Source: Diacronema lutheri (Eukaryota > Haptophyta > Pavlovophyceae > Pavlovales > Pavlovaceae). Taken from it: a stretch of 64,000 bases of DNA. This document shows positions 23,879 to 35,700 of this stretch, one piece after another. The notes under the pieces were generated by a model. That model was given only the letters and a program-made list of their open reading frames with translations. It made no database searches and was not told the origin of the DNA. Position 1 is the first letter of the stretch. Each line of letters starts with the position of its first letter. The stretch is from assembly GCA_019448385.1 (NCBI GenBank), contig JAGTXO010000018.1:1-64000 (forward strand). The letters are read 5' to 3'. Both the position numbers and the translations under genes were made by a program.

Positions 23879-26829
23879 TCAAAGACGCAGGTCTACGTCG
23901 CATGCGACGCTCACGTGGTCGGACGGGAAGAGCGGGCCAGGCAGGTGCCCGCGTGACCCACCGCGCGCAACGTCAGACGCGCTCGGCATCGGCGCCGCGC
24001 ACGGCCGCGCGCCGCCCTCGCCCCCACCCGTTTCAAAATCGGCGCCCGACACGAAGACATAGTCGAGTGTCTCGACAAAGCCGGGCACGTGGTTGGTGAA
24101 CTCGGGCCAGCCGCTCGCGGCGACGAGCGCGCCCAGCCGCGGCGGCGCGCGCATCTCCACCGCGCCGCCCACGCCGGCCGCTTCGCCGGCCGCCGCACCC
24201 GCCGCCGACGCCGCGCGCCCGCCGCCGCCCGCGCCCGTCGGCTCGGCGAGCGGCTCGGCGAGCGGCGCGTCGAGCGGCTCGCGCGCGCCCCACGCAAAGG
24301 CGCGCAGGTTTGCCCACGCCTCGTGCGAGGCGGGCACGGCGCCGTCGGCGAGCAGGCGCGCCACGCCCGAGCGCGGGCACGAGTTGAGGTCGCCGCCGAT
24401 AATGAGCGCCGCGCGGCGGCTGCGCGTCTCGCCGCCGCCATTGCCGTCATCGCCACCGCCGCCACCTCCGCCGCCACACGCCCCACCGCCGACGCCTGAC
24501 CCGCCGTCGCCGCGCTGCGCGTGGCGCGCGCAGAGCTCGTCCGCCTCGCCAAGCAACGCGCGCACCTGCAGCAGCCGCACGTGGTCCGCGAGTGGGTGGA
24601 AGAAGAGATGCGTGTTGAGCACAACGACGCACCGAGCGCCGCCATCGTGGGTGCACAAGGCGGCGGCATGCGGTCTGACGGCGAGGACAGCCGTTTGCAC
24701 GATGGTGCCCACCCGCGAGAGGAGCACATCGGTGAGGCCGTCGTGCTCACGCAGGAGCTGGCGGATGGCGGGCACGTCCGACGCGCCGTCGTCCACGCCG
24801 CCGGCCGCCGCGCCCGCGTCACACAGCGCGCCGTCGCGCAGCAGCCGGTCGGCGACGAGCTGCGCGACGGGCACGGCGCGCACCGCCGCGACTGGCTCGA
24901 AGAGCGCGTCGCGCCAAAAGAGGGCACACCCCTCCTTCGCGCCGTTCGCCTTGGGCGCATGCGCGCCGCCATAGCCCAGCGCCGCCATCGTGGGGAGAAG
25001 AAATTGCTCATATGCGCCACTGTCCACCTCTTGCAAGCAGACAATGTCCGCACTGTGCGAGACCACCTCGAGGAGGCCGCGCGCCAGCCGCGTGGGCGCG
25101 ACGAGGTGATCCGCGTGCACGTGCGCGAAAAGGCTCGCGAGTGACGACGGCTGACTCACGTACCAGTCGGCGAGCATGTTGTACGAGAGCACGCGCATGC
25201 GCAATGTGCCGCCCGCGCCTGGCGCCGCCTCCGCCACCGCCTCCGCCCGGGGCGCCGTCCCCGCCTCCGCCCCCGCCTCCGCCTCCGCCTCCGCCCCGGG
25301 CCCCGCCCCCGCCTCCGCCCCCGCCTCCGCCCGGGCCGCCGCCATCGCCCCGGGCCCCGCCCCCGCCTCCGCCCCCGCCCCCGCCCGGGGCGCCGCCATC
25401 GCCCCGGGCCCCGCCTCCGCCCCCGCCTTCGCCCGGGGCGCCGCCATCGCCCCCGGCCCCGCCCCGTCCAACGCACCGGCGCCGTGCGCGGCGCGCGACT
25501 CGGCGGCACGCGGCAGCCATGCACCGCGCGTGGCGAGCGTTGCGAGCTGCGGCGGCTGCGCGACGGGCACGGCGTACTCAGCGCTCGCGCTTTCGCCGCG
25601 TACCTCCCCGCCCTTGCCCCCGCCCTCGCTTCCGCCCCCGCCCTTGCCCCCGCCCTCGCTTCCGCCCCCGCCCTTGCCCCCGCCCTCGCTTCCGCCCCCG
25701 CCCTTGCCCCCGCCCTCGCTTCCGCCCCCGCCCCCGCCCCCGCCCTCGCCCTCGCCACGGCCCCTCCCCACCTCCGATCGCTCCCCGCCCTCGCTTCCGC
25801 CATGCGCGCGACGACGCGGTGTAACTGTCACGCGCAACACGCAGCCCACGTCCGCGGCGGTTGGCACGTACACGCGCGCGTCGCCGCACGGCTCCCACTC
25901 GCCGCGCCGTCGGTCGCTCGTCGCCGCCGCGCCCGGCGCCGGCGCGGACGCGGCGCGCGCGCGCGCGCGCGCGCGGCGGGCGCGAGCGGCGCTAACGATG
26001 GCGGACGGCGCCGCCTCTGCCACGCCCAGTGCGCATCGTCGGCGAAGGCGAGGTTGTAGGGTGGCGCGAGCGGCAGCCCGACAAGTGGCGTGAGTTGGCC
26101 GCCGAACGGCAAGCTCAGCGTCACGGCGGGCGGGTTGCGCAGCACGAGCAGCTCGAAGGTTGCGCACGCCGCCACGCCGCCCTCCGCCGACGCCACGCCG
26201 CCCTCCGCCGACGCCGCGCTGCCCGCGCGCGGCGCGGCGGCGCGCGGCCGCAAGCCGGCGGGCGCTTCCGCTGCGCTCCGCGCGCCGCGCGCGTTTGGCA
26301 GCGTCAGGCGAAGGACGCGGCCTGTGCGCCACGCTGCCGCGTGGCCGAGCGGTTCACCGTCTGCGCAGCTTAGGGGCAATTCGATGCCGTCCGCAGAATG
26401 GAGCGTGCAGCTCGGCGCGACGTCGGCCGCCGCCCGCGCGGACGGTGCGATCGCCTTGCCGCCGCCACCACCACCGCCGCCACCGCCGCCGCCGCGGCCG
26501 CCGCCGCCCGTTGCGCGCGGCGCGGCGCGGCCGCCGAGTCGCTTGGCGGCGGTGAGCGCGATACGGAGGAGCGCAGCGGCGACGGGCTCCGCGCGCGGCC
26601 GGACGACGCCGAGCGTGAGCGGTGCGTCGTCCGAGGCGTCGGTGACGGGCGACGCGCCCATGCGTGACGAGAACGAGAGCGTGATCGTCACGTCCGCGCT
26701 CGGATCGTCGGGCACGACGACGACGGCCGTCTGCGCCGGCGCGCGCGGCGTCTCGCGCGCGGGCGCGGCGGCCGGCGCGTGCGCGCACCGAGCGGCCTCG
26801 GCCGGCGCGGCCGTGGATAGCGTGGCCAT
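23879..26829 (-). CDS. PDE12-like 2',5'-phosphodiesterase / poly(A) exonuclease
   Basis: The C-terminal endonuclease/exonuclease/phosphatase domain has all core motifs: LSYNMLADWY, CLQEVD, NTHLFFHPLADH, GGDLNSCP, TLDYVF and SDHVSVACDV. The N-terminal half matches the PDE12 beta domain (PPAVTLSLPFGGQLTP; HWAWQR; ARVYVPTAADVGC), so PDE12 fits better than CCR4 or Angel. PDE12 removes 2',5'-oligoadenylates and spurious poly(A), in mitochondria in animals. The start is taken as MATLSTAAPAEAARC at 26829. Between HWAWQR and EWEPCGDARVY the frame changes inside a (CG)n run near 25955-25985, with no convincing splice pair, so an indel or assembly error in the run is likely. Gly/Ser/Lys and Ala/Gly/Pro tandem segments separate the two domains. 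The gene is convergent with the unknown gene (118 bp) and divergent from the HAT gene (155 bp). Confidence 0.82.
25607..25745 (-). repeat. Coding minisatellite, 4 x 30 bp
   Basis: About four copies of a 30-bp unit (on + CCCTTGCCCCCGCCCTCGCT then TCCGCCCCCG) inside the PDE12-like gene, giving a 10-residue GGGSEGGGKG peptide repeat. A second, less regular array of C-rich units at about 25240-25470 gives GAEAGAGPGAMAAPRA-type repeats. Confidence 0.85.
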
Positions 26830-26984
26830 CGCCGGCGCGGCGCGCAGGAGGCGCGCGGCGCGCTGGCCCGCGCACGGCGGCTGCGCGCGCGCGACGGACA
26901 GCGCGGCGGCGAGCACGCGCAGAATGATGGCGGCGTCGGCACCACGTGCAGCGCACGCGGGCCGGTTGCGAAGGAAGGAAGGAA

Positions 26985-29900
26985 ATGGGCCCGGCGTCGC
27001 GGAGCCGGCGCGTCGGGCGACGCGGCGCGCTCGGCTGCGTGGTGGCGCTGCTGTGCTGCCTCCCGACGCTCGGGCATGTGCACGCGGTGCGCGCGACGAC
27101 CGTCGCGCGCGCCTCGCGCGCGCGCGTCCGCCTCGTCTCGCCGCCCGCCGACGGCGTGCGTGAGCCGCGCCAGCCGCCGCCGCGCGCGCGGCCGCCGCCG
27201 GCGCAGCCGCGCGCGCCGCGCGGCGAGGCGCGCGCGGCGGGGCCGACGGCTTCGACGGTCAATCCCGCTGCGGACGCGCCGCGCCGCGCGCCCGCCGTCG
27301 GCGCGCCCGTCCAGCGGCCGACGGTGCCGCACGCCGTCGGCGCGCGCGGGCTCGGCGCCGGCCGTTCTGAGCGCGCGGACGTGCGCGTGCACGTGCGCAA
27401 GATCTACGACAAGGCGCGCGCGCTGATCAAGAATGTGCGCCGCGCGCACGTGCCGCGCGCCCGTCGCGGCGCGCGCGCGCGCGCGCGCGCGCCGCCGCCG
27501 CCGCCGCCGCCGCTCACCCGCGCGCGCGCCGTGCCGGCGCCCGCCCGGCCCGCCCGTGCGCCGTTACAGAACAATCTGCACGACTCGCGGCAGCTGCTGC
27601 AGACGTGCATCGACCTGGACGACTCGGACGCGCACTCGTGGCTCGCCCTCGCGCGCATCGAGGCCGCGACCGGCTCGCTCCGCGGTGCGCGCGCCATCAT
27701 AGGCGACGGTTTGAATCGGTGCGCGGGAAATGTGCACCTCATGCATGCGGCTGCGCTCTTTGAGGCGCGGATGGGCAAGGTGCAGGCGGCGAGGGAGCTC
27801 TTCGCCGAGGCGCTCGCCGTCTCGCCGGGCAACGCGTGAGCGTCGCCGCGCCGCGCGCCACGCCTCCGCCCGCCTCGCGCCGCGCCGCGTGCGCGGCGAC
27901 GCTCACGCGCGCGCGCTCGCCGCACGCCGCGCGCGCGGGGCGGCGGCTGACCGCCAGCTACGTGGTGCACGCGTGGGGCCTGCTCGAGCAGCAGGCGGGC
28001 AACCTCGACGGCGCGCGCGCGCTTTACGCGCAGCACTGCGCGCAGTGCATCTCGGCCAATTCTGCGGCGATCTGCTCGGCCTGGGCTGCACTCGAGGCGA
28101 TGCAGGGAAACGCCGACCGCGCGCGCGAGCTGCACCGGCAGGCGGTAGACCTGTGCGCCCTCGATCTCGTCAGCGTCAGCCCGCGCGCGCACGCCGACGC
28201 CGCCGACGCCGCCGCGCTCACCGGCCGCGCGGCGCCCGCGCGGCCTGCAAGCGACGCGCGCGCCGAGATTGAAAATCTGCGTTTCGTCGACGGCTTACTC
28301 ACATGGGCCGAATTTGAGCACACGCAGGCGAATGACGAGATGGCGCGCGCCGCGCCACCTGCCGAGAGCCGCGCGGCCGCGCCGCGCGCGCTCGCGCGCG
28401 CGGCGCGGCACCACGCGGTGTTTTGTGCACAAGACGTCCCCCCCATCCCCATCCCCATCCCCATCCCCATCCCCATCCCCATCCGCGTCCCCATCCCCGT
28501 CCCCGTCCCCGTCCCCGTCCCCATCCCCATCCCCGTCCCCATCCCCGTCCCCGTCCCCGTCCCCGTCCCCATCCCCATCCCCATCCCCGTCCCCATCCCC
28601 ATCCCCGTCCCCATCCCCGTCCCCGTCCCCGTCCCCGTCCCCATCCCCATCCCCGTCCCCGTCCCCGTCCCCGTCCCCATCCCCATCCCCATCCCCGTCC
28701 CCGTCCCCGTCCCCATCCCCATCCCCATCCCCATCCCCATCCCCGTCCCCATCCCCATCCCCCTCCCCATCCCTCCCCTTTGGCAGGTCTACTCGCTCGT
28801 CGAGCGCGCGCTCGGCACGGCCACCGCCGCGGCCAAGTGCCACGCCAAGCTCGCGCAGCTCGAGGAGCGAAGCGGGCGCGTCGCTTCCGCGCGCGCGCGC
28901 TTCGCCGCGGCGTACGCGTGCGCGGACGCGGACGCGACGATCGCAAACTTGTGGGCGTCCTTCGAGCGGCGGCAGGGCAACGTCGCGGAGGCGTTGCGCA
29001 TTCTGCAGCGCGGCACGCTCCGTTTCCCGCGCGATCCTGCCCTCCTCCAATCCGCTGGCGCGCTGCAGGAGCGGCAGGGCAACGTCGATGCCGCGCGCGA
29101 TCTGCTCAAGCGGTGCGCGCCCGGACTCGCCGCGCCGCCCGGACTCGCCGCGCCCGCCGCCGCGCCCGGACTCTCGCGCCCGGTCCATGTTGATCGCTCG
29201 CGCCGCCTTGCGCGCCCGCCGTGCCCCTGCGCGCGCGCGCCTTTGCGTCCCCCCCCCCCCCCCCCCCCTCTTCCTCAACCCCCCCCCCCCCCCCCCCCCC
29301 CTGCAGGTCGATTCGCTGTGCGCCGCGTGCGCCCGCCTTCGTCGCGTGGGCGCTGCTCGAGGGGCGGCAGGGCAACCACGAGCGAGCGCGTCATCTCTTC
29401 CGCCAGGGCTTTGGCGTCGAGCCGTCGCACGGGCCGTTACACAACGCATACGCCGCGCTTGAGAGCCGGTTGGGCAACCACGACACGGCACGCCTCATCT
29501 TTGCAAACGCGAGCAAGGCGCGCGCTACGGCCGGCGCGCCGCCGCGCCGCGCCTGGGCTCGCCCACGTGTCGCGCCCCCCACCCACGACGCGCGCGTCCT
29601 TGCCCCCCCCCCCCCCCCCCTCCACCCCCCCCCCCACCCCCCCCATCCCCGCCCCCGCCGTCTGTCGGGTCCCCATCCCCGCGCCCGGACTGGCAGGCGC
29701 ACCCCACACCGGACTTGTGGCACGGCTGGGGCTCGCTCGAGCTGCGACTGGGCAAAGTGCAGCGCGCGCGTTGGTTGTGGCAACGCGGCGCCTCCGCGGC
29801 GGCGCACGACACGTCCTTCTTGTGGCACTCGCTCGGCTGCCTTGAGCTCTCCGCCAACGACCTCGACGCCGCCGCCGCCGCCTTTGACGCGGGCCTCCGT

Positions 29901-30331
29901 CGCATGCCACGCTCGTCGCCTCTGCTCCTCGGACGCGCGCGTGTGCTGCGTGCGCGCGGCGATATTGGAGGCGCGCGCGAAGTGCTTCGCCAAGCCGTCG
30001 CCGCCGACGCGGGACACGCGCACGCGTGGCAGGCGTGGGGCGTGATGGAGAAACTTCAGGGAAATGTCGCGGCGGCAGTTCAGCTCTTCGAGCGCGGCCT
30101 CGAGCGCAGCCCTGAGCATGGCGCACTTTGGCAGGCGTACGCGCTCTTCCCTCCCCTGCCCCTGCCCTCCCCTGCCCCTCCCCTCCCCTGCCCCTGCCCT
30201 GCCCTGCCCTGCCCTGCCCCGCGCACGCCGCCCCGTCCCGTCCGCGAGCGCGTGCGTCCCGCGCGGGCCGTCCGTTGGGCCGCGCCCCCCTTCCACCGCA
30301 TTTTGTATTTCGCAGCCCGCGCCCACCCAAT

Positions 30332-30365
<34 letters not shown>

Positions 30366-31172
30366 TCTCCTCCCCAGGTACGGCAAGCTCGAGGCGGAGC
30401 GGCACAACATCTCCGGCGCGCGCGCGCTCTTTGCGCGAGGCAGGCGGCACGCACCCCACCACACGCCGCTCATCGCCGCGTGGGCCAAGCTCGAGCTCGC
30501 CGCCGGCCAGTACGACGCCGCGGCCAAGCTCGTCGACGCCGCGCTCGGCACCCCGGCGGCCGACCGCGCCACCGCGGCCAACGACGACGCAAGCGCCGAG
30601 GGCACGGCTCTCGGCGGCGGTGGCGGCGGTGGTGGCGGTGGCGGCGGTGGGCGCGCCATGTCACGCAGTGCCGACCTTTTGACCATCCGCGTGCAGATTG
30701 CGCTCAAACGCGGCGACCACGACGCTGCAAAACGCCATTTCGAGGCAAGCGCGCGTACCACGCCCGCTGCGCTCACCACGCCCGCCCCGCCCGCCTGCCG
30801 CCCGCCGCGCCCGCCACGCCCGCCCGCCGCCCGCCGCGCGCCGCCGTCGACGCCGCCCCCTCCGCCACGCGCGCGCCGCGCGCCCCGCCCCGGCGCGCAG
30901 GCGGGCGTGCGCGCCGCCCCAACCCACGCGCCGCTGTACCGCGCGTGGGCGCTCGGCGAGGAGGCGGCGGGCAGCTACGACGCCGCGCGCGCTGTCTTCG
31001 CTGACGGCCTGCGCGCTGACCCAAAGCACGCGCAGCTCTACCACTCGTGGGCCAAGATGGAAGCGCGGCTGGGCAATCTCGACGGCCTCGCGACGCTCGA
31101 CGCCCATGCGCGCCGCCACTTCTCCGGCGCGCAGCAGCAGAGCGCACCGGATGGCGCGCCAGACGGTGCGCG

Positions 31173-31204
<32 letters not shown>

Positions 31205-31314
31205 CGTGCGGCGACGGCGGGTGCGAGAGCGGCTCTGTCGACGCGGAGATCATGAACGAGAGCTTGCCGCCCCATTTCCGCCTCGCACCCTGCGCCGACG
31301 ATGCCTTCTTTTAA
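26985..31314 (+). CDS. HCF107/Mbb1-like HAT-repeat plastid RNA factor
   Basis: Eight exons (26985-27434, 27570-27835, 27958-28417, 28787-29112, 29307-29517, 29697-30136, 30378-30744, 30901-31314) close in phase to 977 residues. The N-terminus [30 protein letters not shown] is a signal-peptide-like leader before an Arg/Pro-rich stretch, consistent with plastid import. The rest is a solenoid of at least ten HAT/TPR units, for example [60 protein letters not shown] and [15 protein letters not shown]. It ends near residue 977 with [15 protein letters not shown]. This matches the HCF107/Mbb1 family, which stabilises and processes psbB/psbH plastid mRNAs. Introns 5 and 7 use GC donors (29518 and 30745). 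Introns carry hexamer repeats and C-runs. Confidence 0.83.
28439..28777 (+). repeat. Intronic hexamer satellite CCCCAT/CCCCGT
   Basis: About 56 hexamers, each CCCCAT or CCCCGT, occupy most of the 369-nt intron at 28418-28786 of the HAT gene. The intron is in frame without stops, so a long Pro/Ile/Val ORF spans it, but the flanking HAT units join cleanly only when it is removed. Confidence 0.9.
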
Positions 31315-31510
31315 AAAGGGGCGCGCGCGCGCGCGTGCGTCGGACCAGCCCCACTGGCGCATTTCGCGCGCATTTTGAAAGGCCCCGCCGCCCCATCTAC
31401 CGCGGCTGCCCCCCCTGCTGCCTGTTCTCTGGGGCTTGAGGCATTTAATTACGGCGGCGTCGACGCTCCGTGTGTCCTCCTTCTCCAGCGCAGCTACTTT
31501 TCGAGCGTAA
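31315..31510. other. Convergent 3' spacer
   Basis: About 200 bp between the HAT gene and SDR stop codons. It has a (GC)n run and is otherwise featureless. Confidence 0.4.
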
Positions 31511-31926
31511 CTACTTCTCAAGCGCGGCCGCCGCCGCGACGATCGCGTCATGCCCGTCGACGCTGCCGCGCGCGAGGCCGAGCGCGCCCGCGACGGCCGC
31601 CGCCGCGACGGCATCGACGCTGACGGGCGGCAGCAGCGCGAGCCGCACCGCGCCCGGCGCAACCGACGCGAGCGCGCGCGACGGCGGCGCCGAGAGCGCG
31701 CCGTCGACGAGCGCGCCGTACGCTGACGAGACGCGCGGCGGCGAGAGGGAGAACGACTCACCGCCGTAGATGAAGGTGGGCTTGATCAGCAGCGACCTGT
31801 CGGGTGGGAATTGCGCGAGCACCGCCGCTTCGGCGTCCGCCTTGCCGCGGAAGTAGCCGCCGCCGACGAGCGGCGCCGTGACGGGCTCCACGTCGGCGCT
31901 CACCGAGACGAGGACGAAGCGGCGCA

Positions 31927-31957
<31 letters not shown>

Positions 31958-32482
31958 CACGTTGGGCGCGGCGTTATTCGTGCGGTCGGCCGCCTCGCCG
32001 CTCCCAAAGATCGCGCCCGCGGCGGAGATCGCCACATCCGCGCCGCGCATCAGCTCGCCGAGCGCGCGCGCGTCGGACGCGTCGGCCGCGACCCACTCGA
32101 CGCGGTCGGCCCAGCCGCCCGACGCGGCCGTGGTGGGACGGCCGCCGCGCGAAACGCTCACGACCTGCACGCCGAGCCCCACGAGCTGCTCGCACACCCG
32201 CGTGCCGACAAAGCCCGAGCCGCCGAGCACGACCGCGCGCTTAACGTCGCCCGGCGGCACGGCCGCGAGCGCGGGCGGCAGCAGTGCGCTGAGCCGCACG
32301 GCGGGCGCGAGAGCGCAGAGCGCGGCGGTCTGCTCGATCACGCCGCGCCGCGAGCCCGTCGCCCGCCCTGGCGTGGCTGCAGGGCGGTGGATGAGCCCAA
32401 GGAGCGCGACGACGAGCACGACCGCCATCGCCGTCGACGAGCCCAAGACAGCGCAATGCAAATTTAAAATGTTGCCATACAA
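31511..32482 (-). CDS. Rossmann-fold SDR (NAD(P)-binding, NDUFA9/SDR_a5-like)
   Basis: An intronless frame of 323 residues, or 305 if it starts at MAVVLVVALLGLI (32428). That inner start gives a clear signal-peptide-like segment and is preferred. The nucleotide-binding motif VVLGGSGFVGTRVCEQL is intact, followed by VSVSRGG (end of beta 2), GADVAISAAG, and RRFVLVSVSAD. The YxxxK site of classical SDRs is represented only by YFRGKADAE, as in atypical SDRs. C-terminal KPTFIYGG is typical of the plant plastid group related to NDUFA9, so a plastid location and a substrate-binding or chaperone role are possible. No specific substrate can be named. Confidence 0.78.
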
Positions 32483-32781
32483 TCATTTTCTCCGATTTTC
32501 GGGTGAGATTTTCACGAACCCTGGTCTGAGGGGCCCAGTCCTGGCCTCGTGCTCACACTGGGCCGGCGGCATGCCCCCGTTCCAAGCATCCCCGGCTCGC
32601 CCGACGGGCCAACTCTCTTTCTGCACACACAATGCGCGGGCGCGCCGCCACGCCGCCGCGCCGCGCCGCTGCGCCGCCGCGGCGGCCGCCGCGCGGCAGC
32701 CCTCCTGTCGCCGCCCCGCGCGGCCGCACCTGCCGGGACCGCGTGACCTGCAGCGCATCGCAGCGCGCCGCAGCGCGCGCG
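32483..32781. promoter_or_regulatory. Spacer upstream of the SDR gene
   Basis: About 300 bp between the SDR start and the transporter stop, both on the minus strand. It holds the SDR promoter and the transporter 3' UTR. An A/T-richer stretch near 32460-32510 (TTTAAAATG, ATTTTC) is the only local compositional change. No motif is certain. Confidence 0.4.
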
Positions 32782-35700
32782 CTAGCGCAGCGTGACGCGA
32801 ATGCCGAGCACGCCAACGATGGCGCCAAGCAGCTGCATCGCGCGGCAGAGCGCGAGCTCGGGCTGCGCGCCCGGCCGCTTGGCAAGGATGGCGGCAAACA
32901 TGGTCGCGGGTAGAATATAAACTGCGCTCGCGCGAGCACACGAGGAGGCGGGTGGCCACGGAGGCGCGCGGAGGCGCAAACGATGGCGCGCGTAACGGCG
33001 CGGCGCGTGTCTGCACGCGTCGGCGCACGATGGCGGCCGCGGACGACAGATCCGCCATCGTGCGGCGAGCACGCGGCACGATGGCGGCCGCGGACGAGAG
33101 ATCCGCCATCGTGCGGCAAGCGCGCGGCACGATGGCGGCCGCGGACGAGAGATCCGCCATCGTGCGGCAAGCGCGCGGCAAACGCGCGGCGTACGCGCGC
33201 GCACCGATGAGCGACGCAAGGATCGCGCCCGAGAGCGCGGCGACCTTGCCCAGGTCCCTCAGAACGATGGCTGCCGCAGTGATGACCCCGACCATGCCCA
33301 CGGTAAGCGCAAGCTTCGAGCGAGCGCTCGGCTCCGCTACGCCCGCCAGGCCGAAGCAGCCATCGCGCAGCCCGTGGAAAGCTAATGGGTAGGTGCACAC
33401 AATCGACCCGCCCACTGCGCGCGGCCAGCCGGGTGGGCGGAGCAATGCGCGGCCAGTCGGGTGGGCGGGTCAGTGGCGAAGAGTGGCGAACCGATGGTGG
33501 GCGGGGCAATGCGCGGCCAGTCGGGTGGGCGGATCAGTGGCGAAGAGTGGCGAATCGATGGTGGGCGGGGCGATGCGCGGCCAGTCGGGTGGGCGGGTCA
33601 GTGGCGAAGAGTGGCGAATCAAAGGTGGGCGGGGCAATGCGCGGCCAGTCGGGTGGGCGGGTCAGTGGCGAAGAGTGGCGAATCAAAGGTGGGCGGGGCA
33701 ATGCGCGGCCAGTCGGGTGGGCGGGTCAGTGGCGAAGAGTGGCGAATCGATGGTGGGCGGGGCAATGCGCGGCCAGTCGGGTGGGCGGATCAGTGGCGAA
33801 GAGTGGCAAATCGATGGTGGGCGGGGCAATGCGCGGCCAGTCGTGTGGGCGGGTCAGTGGCGAAGAGTGGCGAATCAAAGGTGGGCGGGGCGATGCGCGG
33901 CCAGTCGGGTGGGCGGGTCAGTGGCGAAGAGTGGCGAATCAAAGGTGGGCGGGGCAATGCGCGGCCAGTCGGGTGGGCGGGTCAGTGGCGAAGAGTGGCG
34001 AATCAAAGGTGGGCGGGGCAATGCGCGGCCAGTCGGGTGGGCGGGTCAGTGGCGAAGAGTGGCGAATCGATGGTGGGCGGGGCAATGCGCGGCCAGTCGG
34101 GTGGGCGGATCAGTGGCGAAGAGTGGCAAATCGATGGTGGGCGGGGCAATGCGCGGCCAGTCGTGTGGGCGGGTCAGTGGCGAAGAGTGGCGAATCAAAG
34201 GTGGGCGGGGCAATGCGCGGCCAGTCGGGTGGGCGGATCAGTGGCGAAGAGTGGCGAATCGATGGTGGGCGAAGCAATGCGCGCGCGCGTGCGCGAAGGG
34301 CGCGAGAGCGAGCGTGTGCCACACGGCGTGAGAGCGAGCGTGTGCCACACGGCGTGAGAGCGAGGGTGTGCCACACGGCGTGAGAGCGAGCGTGTGCCAC
34401 ACGGCGTGAGAGCGAGCGTGTGCCACACGGCGTGAGAGCGAGCGTGTGCCACACGGCGTGAGAGCGAGGGTGTGCCACACGGCGTGAGAGCGAGGGTGTG
34501 CCACACGGCGTGAGAGCGAGGGTGTGCCACACGGCGTGAGAGCGAGGGTGTGCCACACGGCGTGAGAGCGAGCGTGTGCCACACGGCGTGAGAGCGAGCG
34601 TGTGCCACACGGCGTGAGAGCGAGCGTGTGCCACACGGCGTGAGAGCGAGGGTGTGCCACACGGCGTGAGAGCGAGCGTGTGCCACACGGCGTGAGAGCG
34701 AGCGTGTGCCACACGGCGTGAGAGCGAGGGTGTGCCACACGGCGTGAGAGCGAGGGTGTGCCACACGGCGTGAGAGCGAGGGTGTGCCACACGGCGTGAG
34801 AGCGAGCGTGTGCCACACGGCGTGAGAGCGAGGGTGTGCCACACGGCGTGAGAGCGAGGGTGTGCCACACGGCGTGAGAGCGAGGGTGTGCCACACGGCG
34901 TGAGAGCGAGCGTGTGCCACACGGCGTGAGAGCGAGGGTGTGCCACACGGCGTGAGAGCGAGGGTGTGCCACACGGCGTGAGAGCGAGCGTGTGCCACAC
35001 GGCGTGAGAGCGAGGGTGTGCCACACGGCGTGAGAGCGAGCGTGTGCCACACGGCGTGAGAGCGAGCGTGTGCCACACGGCGTGAGAGCGAGCGTGTGCC
35101 ACACGGCGTGAGAGCGAGCGTGTGCCACACGGCGTGAGAGCGAGCGTGTGCCACACGGCGTGAGAGCGAGGGTGTGCCACACGGCGTGAGAGCGAGGGTG
35201 TGCCACACGGCGTGAGAGCGAGCGTGTGCCACACGGCGTGAGAGCGAGCGTGTGCCACACGGCGTGAGAGCGAGGGTGTGCCACACGGCGTGAGAGCGAG
35301 GGTGTGCCACACGGCGTGAGAGCGAGCGTGTGCCACACGGCGTGAGAGCGAGCGTGTGCCACACGGCGTGAGAGCGAGCGTGTGCCACACGGCGTGAGAG
35401 CGAGGGTGTGCCACACGGCGTGAGAGCGAGCGTGTGCCACACGGCGTGAGAGCGAGCGTGTGCCACACGGCGTGAGAGCGAGCGTGTGCCACACGGCGTG
35501 AGAGCGAGCGTGTGCCGTGCGGCGACCCCGCGCGCGCCGTGAGGCCGTCGCGCTGCGCGCCGTCACCGGTCGCAGAGCGCCCGCCGCGCGCGCCGCACCG
35601 GCGAGGCGCGAAATCTGCGCGAGCGTGTCGGTGGGTGCGTAGTTGTTTAAAATGAGGCCGGATGAGGCGCCGCCAAAAGTGCCGAAACCGATCGCCATTA

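Noticed and set aside
27700-27740. Possible tRNA T-loop-like string GGTTTGAATCGG
   Set aside because: No acceptor, D or anticodon arms can be paired around it, and it lies inside a conserved HAT unit of the plastid RNA factor.
28024-28770. Gly-Met/Gly-Thr and Asp-Gly repeat proteins on the minus strand
   Set aside because: They are antisense translations of the intronic CCCCAT/CCCCGT hexamers.
31811-33509. Several ORFs over 200 residues opposite the SDR gene and in its upstream spacer
   Set aside because: They are shadow frames without domains; the minus-strand SDR and transporter exons explain the region.
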